Assembly (NCBI GenBank): GCA_019057975.1
Contig: JAHLWJ010000167.1
Coordinates: forward strand, 1 to 9,337
Direction of reading: 5' to 3'
DNA length: 9,337 bases
Source: Promethearchaeota archaeon
GTDB taxonomy: Archaea; Asgardarchaeota; Lokiarchaeia; Sigynarchaeales; SOKP01
Shown: piece after piece, positions 1-8,100 of the stretch
How positions within the stretch are numbered: the first letter of the stretch is position 1
Layout of the letters: the number at the start of each line of letters is the position of its first letter
Program-made: the position numbers and the translations under genes
The notes under the pieces: generated by a model
The model's input: only the letters and a program-made list of their open reading frames with translations
Told to the model about the DNA's origin: nothing
Databases searched by the model: none

Positions 1-199
1 CACAGCCACAAATAATCAATCCAAAGGCAGTTAACCAGAATATAACACTTTCATAATCTTGTTGTTCGAAATTTAATGGAAAACCTTGAACTACCATACT
101 CCTAATCCATGAAAATGTAACCAATGGAATGACAATGGTGGTAACTACATAGATCGTAGAAAAAATAAATCCTTTTACCATATTTTTAACAGATCCCAT
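1..199 (-). CDS. Partial multi-pass membrane protein of unknown function (C-terminus beyond left edge)
   Basis: An open frame starts with ATG at 199-197 and runs leftward off the window with no stop, giving 66 complete codons. The protein begins MGSVKNMVKGFIFSTIYVV. Residues about 10-27 form one hydrophobic helix. A loop with few charges follows, and a second hydrophobic segment (FWLTAFGLIICGC) starts near residue 54 at the window edge. It is therefore at least a two-pass integral membrane protein. The start is well supported: a GAGGTG Shine-Dalgarno lies 6 bases upstream, and the preceding gene stops only 12 bases before the ATG, so the two genes are almost certainly co-transcribed and probably translationally coupled. 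I do not recognise the family, and too little is present to assign a function. Work on the same surface as its glycosylated-looking partner is an inference from position only. Confidence 0.7.
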   Translation of the reverse strand, partial: MGSVKNMVKGFIFSTIYVVTTIVIPLVTFSWIRSMVVQGFPLNFEQQDYESVIFWLTAFGLIICGC

Positions 200-205
200 T
201 TTTTA

Positions 206-211
206 CACCTC
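206..211 (-). promoter_or_regulatory. Shine-Dalgarno site GAGGTG for the gene starting at 199
   Basis: On the minus strand the sequence reads GAGGTGTAAAAAATG. GAGGTG begins directly after the TAA stop (214-212) of the upstream gene and lies 6 bases before the ATG. It matches the 3' end of 16S rRNA well and decides the start of the downstream gene. It is the only clear ribosome binding site in the window. The other three genes with a visible start and a long upstream region lack one, as expected when first genes of archaeal transcripts have short or no leaders and internal operon genes use SD-led initiation. Confidence 0.7.
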
Positions 212-793
212 TTATGGTAGTCCTCCTACAAGTAAATTAAGTATCCCTATTGTTAACGAATGTAAACCTATTGAATAATCTAAACTGATAGTTAGATTTG
301 CATAAAATTCAATAGCTGGCGGTCCCCTTAACCAATCTACCTCTGTGGTAAAATTTGGAAAAGCACCTACATTAAAATCGCTAAAAACTCCTGTAAAGTT
401 AAAAAATCCTGTTGTTCCTTTTGCGATCGTCCCCAAATTGTGCAATTTGGTGAATATTTGTATCTGTCTTGTTGTATTCACTCCTGGTACAGGATAATCT
501 ACATGACTGTAATTTAAAGCAATTTGTATACTAAGTTCAAGATTTTCCATATCAAAGTAACCAGCATTAGTAAGATTAAAAGGTAAAGTAAAATCGATGT
601 TATCTATTGCCAGTGTTACATTGTTTATATCAAGATTGAATTCAGCAGCATCAGGATCTACTCCGATATTATTTTGATCTAAGAGGATTATAAATGCGGA
701 TAATCCCCCAAGTATCGATACGATAGTTACGGATATTGTTAGTAAAAAAATAAAAATTCGGAAAATCAGTCTGAAAACACGCGACGGTCTCAT
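212..793 (-). CDS. Membrane-anchored extracytoplasmic protein with N-glycosylation sequons, possible LEA14-like beta domain
   Basis: This is a 193-residue protein. Residues 1-9 are basic (MRPSRVFRL) and residues about 10-38 are a long hydrophobic stretch, fitting a signal anchor with the rest outside the cell. The exported part is polar and beta-prone and has seven N-X-S/T sequons (Asn 58, 73, 94, 106, 132, 147, 166), which is dense for about 150 residues and typical of an archaeal surface protein. The pattern of a hydrophobic beta strand leading to 'PFNLTNAGYFDMENLEL', then a 'GTIAKGTTGFFNF' turn, resembles the LEA14/WHy-type beta sandwich (ideal Asn near a bulge, then a Gly-rich turn). That family call is tentative. 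The C-terminus ends in a hydrophobic stretch (LTIGILNLLVGGLP) that may be a last strand. It is the first gene of a two-gene minus-strand unit. Its ATG at 793 has no Shine-Dalgarno upstream, so a short-leader transcript is likely. Confidence 0.75.
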   Translation of the reverse strand: MRPSRVFRLIFRIFIFLLTISVTIVSILGGLSAFIILLDQNNIGVDPDAAEFNLDINNVTLAIDNIDFTLPFNLTNAGYFDMENLELSIQIALNYSHVDYPVPGVNTTRQIQIFTKLHNLGTIAKGTTGFFNFTGVFSDFNVGAFPNFTTEVDWLRGPPAIEFYANLTISLDYSIGLHSLTIGILNLLVGGLP

Positions 794-1115
794 TTTTATC
801 GATCTAAATTAGTAATTAAATTATTTTTAGTAGATAAACTAAATTAACTTTTATTAGATTTATTATACTTATAAATTTTATATTTATATTTTTTCACAAT
901 ATAAGTTAAAAAAATTTGTCATGTTGAAGGTAGATTCGTTTATTTTGACAGATTTATAAAAAAATTTAATTCCTACATGTTATTGTTAACATTCTACCGT
1001 ATGAACTTTAGGAATGTTTTAGATTATTGAGATATATTTTAATTTAATAATTAGATTATATAGGTTAATTAATTATAATTTTTTATAAAAAATCTAAAAA
1101 AAAAATGAACTAATT
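794..1115. other. Divergent intergenic promoter region, A/T-rich, no gene
   Basis: These 322 bases lie between the divergent starts at 793 (minus) and 1116 (plus), so promoters for both directions must be here. The content is nearly all A/T, with many TATA-like strings (for example around 870-895 and 1081-1090), so individual boxes cannot be picked with certainty. The only reading frames are very short, such as a 12-codon frame at 921-959, and I do not support any as a gene. No stable G/C-containing hairpin, RNA gene or direct repeat stands out. Confidence 0.6.
1078..1093 (+). promoter_or_regulatory. Candidate TATA box inside a 16-bp A/T palindrome upstream of the cation ATPase
   Basis: A perfect 16-bp palindrome, ATTTTTTATAAAAAAT, covers positions -38 to -23 relative to the ATPase ATG at 1116. 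It contains TTTATAAAA centred about 30 bases before the start codon, the spacing expected for an archaeal TATA box when the transcript has no or almost no leader. The lack of a Shine-Dalgarno before 1116 agrees with that. The dyad symmetry could also be a repressor site, but in sequence this A/T-rich a palindrome of this length can arise by chance, so the call is modest. Confidence 0.4.
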
Positions 1116-3935
1116 ATGTTAGATTTAGAAAAGATTCACGCACATTCAGTAGATCATGAAGAAGTAGCTAAGAAAATGAATACCTCCATAGAGACTGGTC
1201 TAGCTGAAAATGAGGCTCAAAAAAGAATTGAAGAATACGGAAAAAATGAATTGATCAAGGAAAAAGGAAAAACAGCTTTGCAAATTTTCCTCAGCCAATT
1301 CAAAGATTTTCTAATATATCTTTTAATGTTTGCTATCGCCATATCAGTTATTATTGGATTATATGAATCATCTAGACCTGGAGCTGAAGCTTGGTCCACG
1401 GAATATACCGATGCTGTAGTAATTGCAATAATTTTAATTGTAAATGCGATATTAGGATTTTATCAAGAATATCAAGCAGAAAAATCTTTAGAAAGTTTAA
1501 AAAAGTTAGCTCCTCATTTTGCTAAGGTTAGAAGAGGTGGAAGAGTAATAGAAATAGCAGTTGAAGATGTTGTTCCTGGAGATATAGTGTTAATAGAAGA
1601 AGGTGACAAATTTCCAGCAGATATTCGGTTATATAAAGGATTTTCACTCTATGTTGATGAGGCGATTCTAACAGGCGAATCAAAACCTGTTAAAAAACAA
1701 CTGAAACCAGTTGATGAAAAAATGATTCTGGCAGATAGAACTAACCTTGGATATATGAATACAATTATTACAAGAGGAAATGGAGAAGGAATTGTAATTG
1801 GAACAGGAATGAAAACAGAAATTGGAAAAATTGCAGAGAGTTTACAAGAAGAAGCCATAGAGCTCAGTCCGTTTCAAAAGGAGGTAAATAGATTCGGAAA
1901 ACTTCTTGGAATAGCCATTCTGATAATCTGTGCTGCTGTTTTTTTTATTGAATTAATAATATTGTTAGTTACAGAATTCGACTTCGATGAACTTATTGAA
2001 GCATTTGAAATATCAATAAGTTTAGCTGTATCCGCCGTCCCAGAGGGGCTTATTGTTGTTATTACGGTTGTTATGAGCATAGGAATGAGGAAGATGGCAG
2101 ATAGAAATGCTCTAGTAAGAAAATTGACTGCCGTAGAAACTCTCGGAAGGGTAAGTGTTATTTGTTCAGATAAGACAGGTACCTTGACTAAAAATGAAAT
2201 GACTGTTGTAAAAGTATTTGTGGGAGGTGTGGAATATAATGTTGAAGGTGTTGGATATGCCCTTGAGGGTAAAATTATAAATGAAAAAGGAAAAGTAATC
2301 GAAATAAGTGAAAATATTAAAAAATACTTAGAAGTATGCATGTTTTGCAATAATTCAAATGTATCACTAAAAAATGATGGAACGAATGATACTGATGTCG
2401 TTGGAGACCCAACAGAAATTTCTATGAAAGTTTTAGCAATGAAAATGGAACTTGACACTCAAGCAGAAAAAGTTGATGAAATTCCTTTTAGTTCTGATAG
2501 AAAAATGATGTCTGTTGTAGTTAGAATTGATGGTAAACTATATTCTCTAATAAAGGGGGCACCAGACATTTTATTAAAAAATGCAAGTTATGGCATTTAT
2601 AATGGAACTGTTAAACCCATCAGTGAAGTCAAAGATATGTTAATGAACAAGAATGAAGAATTTGCTAAAAGTGCTTTACGAGTGTTAGGAGTTGCATATA
2701 AGACCCTTAATGAGGGATACAAGGAAGAAGAAATAGAACAGGATTATACTTATCTTGGTTTGGCAGGAATAATTGATCCCGCGAGGGATGAAGTAAAAGA
2801 TGCAATAGAAGAAGCTAGAATGGCTGGAATTAGAACAATAATGATAACAGGAGATCATAAAATTACGGCAATTGCAATTGCTCATGAAATTGGTTTAACT
2901 GAATCTAATGAAGCAATAACAGGAGCAGATTTAGAGGAAATGAACGATGATGTCCTTCGCGAGAGGGTTAAAACAGTAGATATTTTTGCGAGAGTTTCCT
3001 CCGAGCATAAGTTAAGAATATTAAGAAGATTAAAAGAATTAGATTTAGTTGTAAGTATGACTGGAGACGGGGTTAACGATGCACCAGCAGTTAAAGGTGC
3101 TCATGTTGGTGTTGCGATGGGAATGAAAGGAACTGAAGTAACTCAAGAAGCATCAGATGTGGTTCTAATAGATGATAATTATGCTACTATTGTAAATGCT
3201 ATAGAAGAAGGCAGAGGAATATTTGAGACGACAAAAGGTTTCTTTCGATACATGCTAAGTACTAATTTTGATGAGATTTTTTTAATTCTTACAGCGTATA
3301 TTGTAATGAAATTAGTACCTAATATCTTTCTTGCTCTTCCGATTATCCCAATACAAATACTTTGGTTAAACATAGCCACTGATGGAGTACCTGCTATGGT
3401 TCTGGGTCTTACACCAACTGATCCAGACGTGATGAAGGATAAACCCCGGAAAGGATTTACATTACTTCCAGAAATTAAAGGTCCAGTACTACTTCTTGGA
3501 ATTTATACATCTATCACAGATATTTTACTCTATGTACTTCTTTGGACTGTTTTACTTCCAGCTTGGGTAGACGCAGGAATAGATCCACGTTTAACAGCAG
3601 TTGATAGCGCATATGCCATATCCTTAGCACAAAGCATACTATTTACTAATTTAGTCATATGTGAATTATTATTTGTTTTTACATGCACTTCCAACATTAA
3701 ACCGTTTTATTTATTTCCAAATAAGCATTTATTCTGGGCAACAGGACTTTCTCTAGCACTTCAATTATTGATTCTTTTTACTCCAATAGCAATAGCTTTC
3801 CATGTTGTACCATTAATCCATCCTTACTACTGGTTAACACTCTTCATTGGTGCTTTTAGCGTCTCGGTTGTAGATGAAATTAGAAAATATCGTATTCGAA
3901 AAAAGAGAGGAATGACACTACTGAAAAGAACTTAG
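1116..3935 (+). CDS. P2-type Ca2+-transporting ATPase (SERCA/PMR1-like)
   Basis: A complete 939-residue P-type ATPase that should pump cations, most likely Ca2+, across the cell membrane using an aspartyl-phosphate intermediate. In order: cation-ATPase N domain (about 1-60); M1-M2 (about 61-117); actuator domain with TGES at 186-189; M3-M4 (about 262-320) with PEGL at 309-312; DKTGTLT with phosphorylated Asp352; nucleotide-binding domain with DPTE (431-434), Phe458 and KGAPD (480-484); TGD (578-580); TGDGVNDAP from 649; M5-M10 (about 712-919). Ion-site residues by alignment from memory to SERCA: Glu310 (E309), Asn717 and Glu720 in M5 (N768, E771), Asn752, Thr755 and Asp756 in M6 (N796, T799, D800), Glu850 in M8 (E908). 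Both SERCA Ca2+ sites therefore look intact. M5 has Asp719 where SERCA has Gly770. No Shine-Dalgarno precedes the ATG; the alternative ATG at 1105 stops after two codons. The gene stands alone. Na+ or H+ export remains possible; P2-type is near certain, Ca2+ is likely. Confidence 0.92.
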   Translation: MLDLEKIHAHSVDHEEVAKKMNTSIETGLAENEAQKRIEEYGKNELIKEKGKTALQIFLSQFKDFLIYLLMFAIAISVIIGLYESSRPGAEAWSTEYTDAVVIAIILIVNAILGFYQEYQAEKSLESLKKLAPHFAKVRRGGRVIEIAVEDVVPGDIVLIEEGDKFPADIRLYKGFSLYVDEAILTGESKPVKKQLKPVDEKMILADRTNLGYMNTIITRGNGEGIVIGTGMKTEIGKIAESLQEEAIELSPFQKEVNRFGKLLGIAILIICAAVFFIELIILLVTEFDFDELIEAFEISISLAVSAVPEGLIVVITVVMSIGMRKMADRNALVRKLTAVETLGRVSVICSDKTGTLTKNEMTVVKVFVGGVEYNVEGVGYALEGKIINEKGKVIEISENIKKYLEVCMFCNNSNVSLKNDGTNDTDVVGDPTEISMKVLAMKMELDTQAEKVDEIPFSSDRKMMSVVVRIDGKLYSLIKGAPDILLKNASYGIYNGTVKPISEVKDMLMNKNEEFAKSALRVLGVAYKTLNEGYKEEEIEQDYTYLGLAGIIDPARDEVKDAIEEARMAGIRTIMITGDHKITAIAIAHEIGLTESNEAITGADLEEMNDDVLRERVKTVDIFARVSSEHKLRILRRLKELDLVVSMTGDGVNDAPAVKGAHVGVAMGMKGTEVTQEASDVVLIDDNYATIVNAIEEGRGIFETTKGFFRYMLSTNFDEIFLILTAYIVMKLVPNIFLALPIIPIQILWLNIATDGVPAMVLGLTPTDPDVMKDKPRKGFTLLPEIKGPVLLLGIYTSITDILLYVLLWTVLLPAWVDAGIDPRLTAVDSAYAISLAQSILFTNLVICELLFVFTCTSNIKPFYLFPNKHLFWATGLSLALQLLILFTPIAIAFHVVPLIHPYYWLTLFIGAFSVSVVDEIRKYRIRKKRGMTLLKRT

Positions 3936-4117
3936 TAAATTTTTATTTTCTTTATATTATTAAATTTTATTTTTATATTTTTTATATAAAAAATATAATA
4001 GCTTTATTTGAACAACTTCTTTAATTCTTTTTAATTAATTTTAAATCTTTTTTAGAATTTAATTAAATAATTAGAAGTTAGTAGTTCACTAATCTTAAAT
4101 GAGATTGAGATATTAAA
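3936..4117. other. Intergenic A/T-rich spacer between the ATPase and acyl-CoA synthetase genes
   Basis: These 182 bases hold T-rich tracts directly after the ATPase stop, a 26-bp palindrome, and an A/T-rich lead into the next gene. The 182-base gap and the terminator-like sequence argue that the next gene has its own promoter. Candidate TATA-like strings are present (for example CTTAAAT at 4094-4100, or the A/T stretch near 4055-4070), but none is decisive. A weak TTGAG lies about 8 bases before the ATG at 4118 and is at best a poor ribosome binding site. Confidence 0.45.
3973..3998 (+). terminator. 26-bp perfect A/T palindrome in T-rich tail, probable transcription end of the ATPase gene
   Basis: The dyad centre lies between 3985 and 3986, and all 13 base pairs on each side match (TATTTTTTATA... 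arms), with no G or C. T-rich tracts precede it (about 3938-3983, with runs of five to six T). Archaeal RNA polymerase terminates at T-tracts on the coding strand, so the region 38-60 bases after the stop codon is a good candidate for the end of the ATPase transcript. A pure A/T stem is weak as an RNA hairpin, so the T-runs may matter more than the fold; a protein-binding dyad is the alternative. Confidence 0.45.
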
Positions 4118-4804
4118 ATGAATATTGCTGAAGTCATAAAGGATAAGATTGAATCAAATCAGACTGTTCTAACTGAATTTGAATCTAAAAAATTATTGCA
4201 GGAGATTGGTATATCAGTTCCAGTACAAAAATTAACGACTTCTAAAGAAGAAACAATTTCTGCAGCAGAGGAGATCGGGTTTCCCATTGTAATGAAACTT
4301 ATGGCTGAGGATGTTGTTCATAAATCTGATACGGGAGCTGTAAAACTGAATTTAAAAACAATAGAAGACGTAACCGAAGCTTATGATGACTTAATGAAAA
4401 TACCTTCTCAAAAGGAAAAACAAATTTCTGTACAGAAAATGGCGGACGAGCCGATAACGGAGCTTATCATTGGCATGACGACAGATCCTCAATTTGGTCC
4501 TGCTTTAATGTTTGGAATTGGAGGAATTTTAGTGGAACTCTTAGAAGATGTTAGCTTTAGAATTGCTCCTATAACAGAATATGATGCTAAGGAGATGATA
4601 ACAGAAATTAAAGGATTCCCGATATTAGATGGATATCGTGGAAAGCCTAAAGCAGATATTGATGCCATTGTAGAAGTGTTAATGAAAATTTCTGATCTTG
4701 TTGTCGAACATGAAGAAATTAATGAAATGGATTTAAATCCTGTGTTTATCTACGAAAAAGGCTTAGTTTGTGTGGATGCTAGGATTATCCTAAAAAAAGA
4801 TTAA
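4118..4804 (+). CDS. acdB: ADP-forming acetyl/acyl-CoA synthetase, beta subunit (ATP-grasp)
   Basis: A 228-residue protein of the length expected for the separate beta subunit of archaeal ADP-forming acetyl-CoA synthetase (ACD), which together with a CoA-binding alpha subunit converts acyl-CoA + ADP + Pi to acid + CoA + ATP. This is the main substrate-level ATP step in many fermenting archaea. It is an ATP-grasp fold: FESKKLLQEIGISVP (about 21-35), then EIGFPIVMK with Lys60, VHKSDTGAV (67-75), GPALMFGIGGILVE (127-140), FRIAPI (147-152), and an acidic Mg2+/nucleotide site in the MDLNP segment (204-208). His68 in VHKSD corresponds to the beta-subunit His (His71 in characterised ACDs) that takes part in phosphoryl transfer. 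The usual GG after this motif is GA here (Gly73-Ala74), a mild change. No alpha subunit lies on either side within the window, so it is encoded elsewhere or supplied by a paralogue. Acetate, branched-chain or aryl acid specificity cannot be read from the beta subunit. Confidence 0.9.
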   Translation: MNIAEVIKDKIESNQTVLTEFESKKLLQEIGISVPVQKLTTSKEETISAAEEIGFPIVMKLMAEDVVHKSDTGAVKLNLKTIEDVTEAYDDLMKIPSQKEKQISVQKMADEPITELIIGMTTDPQFGPALMFGIGGILVELLEDVSFRIAPITEYDAKEMITEIKGFPILDGYRGKPKADIDAIVEVLMKISDLVVEHEEINEMDLNPVFIYEKGLVCVDARIILKKD

Positions 4805-5054
4805 GTTTAATTCTAAGAGACCTTCTTAATTATTTATTCTCTATTATTACTTTTAAGAGGATATTAATTGAATTTATATGTGAAAGTTGAAATAAATTCT
4901 TTAATTTTCATTAAATATATATTAAGAGATTTTTATGGATTTCTTAATTATATTTTAATTTAGAAAAATTATTTAAGGTCAAATATACAAAGTTATAATA
5001 AATATTACTTAATTCTACTTTAAAATTAAAAAACAATAAAATAAATTGATTTCT
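4805..5054. other. Intergenic spacer with T-rich stretch, before the giant surface-protein gene
   Basis: In these 250 bases, T-rich tracts shortly after the stop (about 4828-4857, including TTATTACTTTT) are a plausible transcription end for the acyl-CoA synthetase gene. The rest is A/T-rich leader. TTTAAAATT at about 5019-5027 sits 28-36 bases before the next ATG and is a possible TATA box; TTATAATAA near 4993-5001 is another. There is no Shine-Dalgarno before 5055. No RNA gene or strong hairpin is visible. Confidence 0.4.
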
Positions 5055-5144
5055 ATGAATAAATCTGAAATAAAAAAAAGAATGAAGGCATTAGGCGTTC
5101 TTTTCTTAGTATTGGGAACGTTTACAATATGTTTTAACATAAGT
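5055..5144 (+). other. Signal peptide or N-terminal signal anchor of the giant surface protein
   Basis: Residues 1-30 show a classic layout: positive n-region with five Lys/Arg in residues 4-11, hydrophobic core ALGVLFLVLGTFTICFNI (residues 12-29), then a polar, acidic stretch beginning SHNDN. There is no Tat twin-arginine motif and no lipobox (Cys26 lies within the hydrophobic core without an L-A/S-G/A-C context). Cleavage is uncertain, so it may remain as a second membrane anchor. Confidence 0.7.
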
Positions 5145-8100
5145 CATAACGATAATACCCCTAATGATACTATAAATAGTGAAGAAATAAATGATGAATC
5201 TAATTCTTTTGATATTAAAAATGATTTACTCAAAACAGCAGATTATTCTTCGAGCATTAATGGTATTGGGAGAAATATTAATATTACTTTACATCAATCA
5301 TTAATAAATACAACAGAGAAAGAATTTTTAAACTTAGATATGGCAAAAACATTTTCAGCAGCTTGTCCTCAAGATGCAAAATTCAATTCATCCTTTACGA
5401 ATATTACTATAGAAGGGATAAAAGCACCGAACAAAATTTTGATTGTAGAAGATGATTTGGGAAGTTCACCCATGATAGATAATGCAAATAGTCACTATAT
5501 CTCATTTGAACCGAAAGGAGTAGGTTATATTAACAACATTTCTATAAGATTAAGGAAAGATAGCGCTGGCAATGTCAATTACTCAATATATCTCTATAAT
5601 GCTACTCAATATAGTTATTATGCACGACCAGATAGTCTTGTTTATGCACAACCAATAGTGCAAAATGAACCAATCACAACCGCACAAGGAGTATGGACTT
5701 GGTATAATTTTACTAATATTGATAAAATGTATAATTGTTCAAATACATATAATAATTTATTTTTCTTACGATTATTTGTTACTGATCTTGGGTACATAGA
5801 TTGTGATGGATCATTTGATACAGGATTTGCCGATTTCGTTAACGAGTCAATAGTATTAGATAGCTCCTTAGCTCTTGTAAATTTAGCTGGCAATACAATA
5901 GATGTAGGACTTAAATTAGGTTTGACTCCATTGAATAATACTCCTAATCCTATTGATATAGGTTTAAAAATTAATAATTCTTTAGCCAATAAATATCCAA
6001 ATGTAAATGGTACAGGATATTGGACTTCTAATGAACAGCTTGTAGGTTCTGGTGGAAAATTAACATTTGAAATCACAGCCGATTGGTGGAATGTCTCATG
6101 TAATATCACCAAAGTTCAAATTAATTATACAAAAACTAATTTACAAGCTACTTCAGAGTTCACTGTTAACCATGATATGTATGCTAGTTGGAATGTGTCA
6201 ATTGGACAAACTATAGATTCTTATGATAGCAGAATTACGAATTTTAGCACTATTAATTTTACTATACCATCGACTTGGGATAAAAATTATATTAAAGCAT
6301 ATAATGGAAGTAGTGATGAAAAAACAGTAAATGCTCCTGAGATAGTACAAAATGGATATAGAGAAGTTCAAGTAAGAGGTGCTGGTAATGGAACAAATTG
6401 GTATTTAACAGCTAATTCCACAAATCTTTTGAGTAAAATTAAGTGTTTGGTCAATTCAAAAGATGTAAATCAAGCTAATTATTCCAATGTCCTTTCTTTT
6501 AATGCTACATTTCATGAATTCATAAGTAGTGGTGAAATTAATGTGAGTGTGTATAGTCCAATACCTCGTTATTTAAACTATACCAATCTTAATTCATCGC
6601 TTCCTTTAGCTAACAACTTTTCAGTAGGTAATTGGAATATTTCTAGTACTAATAATTTAAAATATGGAAAATTTCTGATTCAAGTCTCTTGGATCAACGG
6701 TACCGCAGCAGGAATGATAGAACGAAATATTACAATAGTAGCTGATACTCATCTATCCTTGATAGATCCTCCAGATAATAGTAATTTTAAAGATAATGTT
6801 AAATTTAATATTACTGTATATTTTGAAGATACTGGTTTCAATAAAGGGATTTCTGGAGATCCTTCTGTTATCATTTCTGAAAATAGTGGGAAATCTTTAC
6901 CATTAGGTTCAAATGCAACAGCAGGATACTATTTTATAGAGGTTAATACTACTAATTTTGACTGGGGTTGGAATTATATTGAAATTAATGCTTCAAAAAT
7001 TTATCATAACAATCAGTCAATTGTGTTTTCATTTCAAAAAATAATAAATACTACAATAAAACCAGATAATATTAAGGATTTTGGAGATGTTATAAAAGGC
7101 GAAAATAGAATCTACACATTTAATTATTCATCTGCTTTAGGTCTTATTGAAGGAGCAAATATTATACAAGTAGTTTTACCATCTGGATTTGATTGGAATT
7201 GGAGCGAAGATGTTGTAACTCCAGGATATTATTCGATTGAACTAAACACTACCAATGTCGATGCTTCTGAGTCTAAATATATTTGCAATTTTAGCATTTC
7301 TGCTACAGGAAATGAAACACAGGTTATTTCTTTACAACTTAATGTAGTTATGACTCAGACTTTTATAGATATTCAATCCTGGAATTATACCTTAATAAGG
7401 AAGGACCAGCTTAATCAAACAGTTACTTTTTATTTCAATGACACTGATAATAATATAGTTATCACTAGTTTAACTACTGATAGGATAACGGTAACAGATA
7501 ATCAAACGGGATTACCAAGATCTAAGTGGCTTTATACTACTGCTACACCAGGTCTTTATGAATTGAATATAAGTACATCCGGTTTAAATTCTGGATCGAT
7601 TAGGTTTTGGATAAATGCAACACTCCCACCAAATTACAACTGGAGTTTAACTTATATTGATTTTTATCTGAGAGGTAATCTTACTCAAATACCTAAGATA
7701 ACTCTTTCTGATCCCGATGGTCAAGGAAGATTAACTCCCATAGTAAGTAATTATTCAATTTTTGAACAACGTGATTTATATGTGGATTTCAATATAACTG
7801 ACACAGATTATAATGATAATTTAATTACATCAGCAGTAGATTCCTACTTAATTGAATATATTGAGATAGGAAATTCTTCAAATCAAGGATTTTTAACAAA
7901 AACTCTAAGTTTTGATGCTAATTCTAATTCATTTAAAGGTTATATCTCAATTACAGAACTCCCAAAACATGGTGCTTACATTATCACAATTAAAGCTAAA
8001 AAAATTAACTACGAAGAAGCTAGTATTAGTTTTAATTTAACAATAAAAGCACGATATAACGTAGTCCTATTAATAGTTTCTAAACCTGATAAGGTAACCG

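Noticed and set aside
921..959. A 12-codon plus-strand frame in the divergent intergenic region
   Set aside because: Too short, without ribosome binding site or recognisable peptide, and expected by chance.
794..1115. Possible small RNA or riboswitch in the 322-base gap
   Set aside because: The stretch is nearly pure A/T with no G/C-stabilised helix or known aptamer motif visible by eye.
1874..2458. A 194-codon minus-strand open frame, and smaller ones at 1217-1399, 1649-1858, 2685-2885 and 3179-3379
   Set aside because: All are antisense to the P-type ATPase, whose motifs are complete and in order; the antisense proteins are Ser/Thr/Ile/Phe-rich and domain-free.
5642..6112. A 156-codon minus-strand open frame inside the giant gene
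   Set aside because: It lies fully antisense to an uninterrupted 1427-codon frame, has no recognisable domain, and its composition is that of a reverse-complement shadow of Asn/Thr-rich codons.
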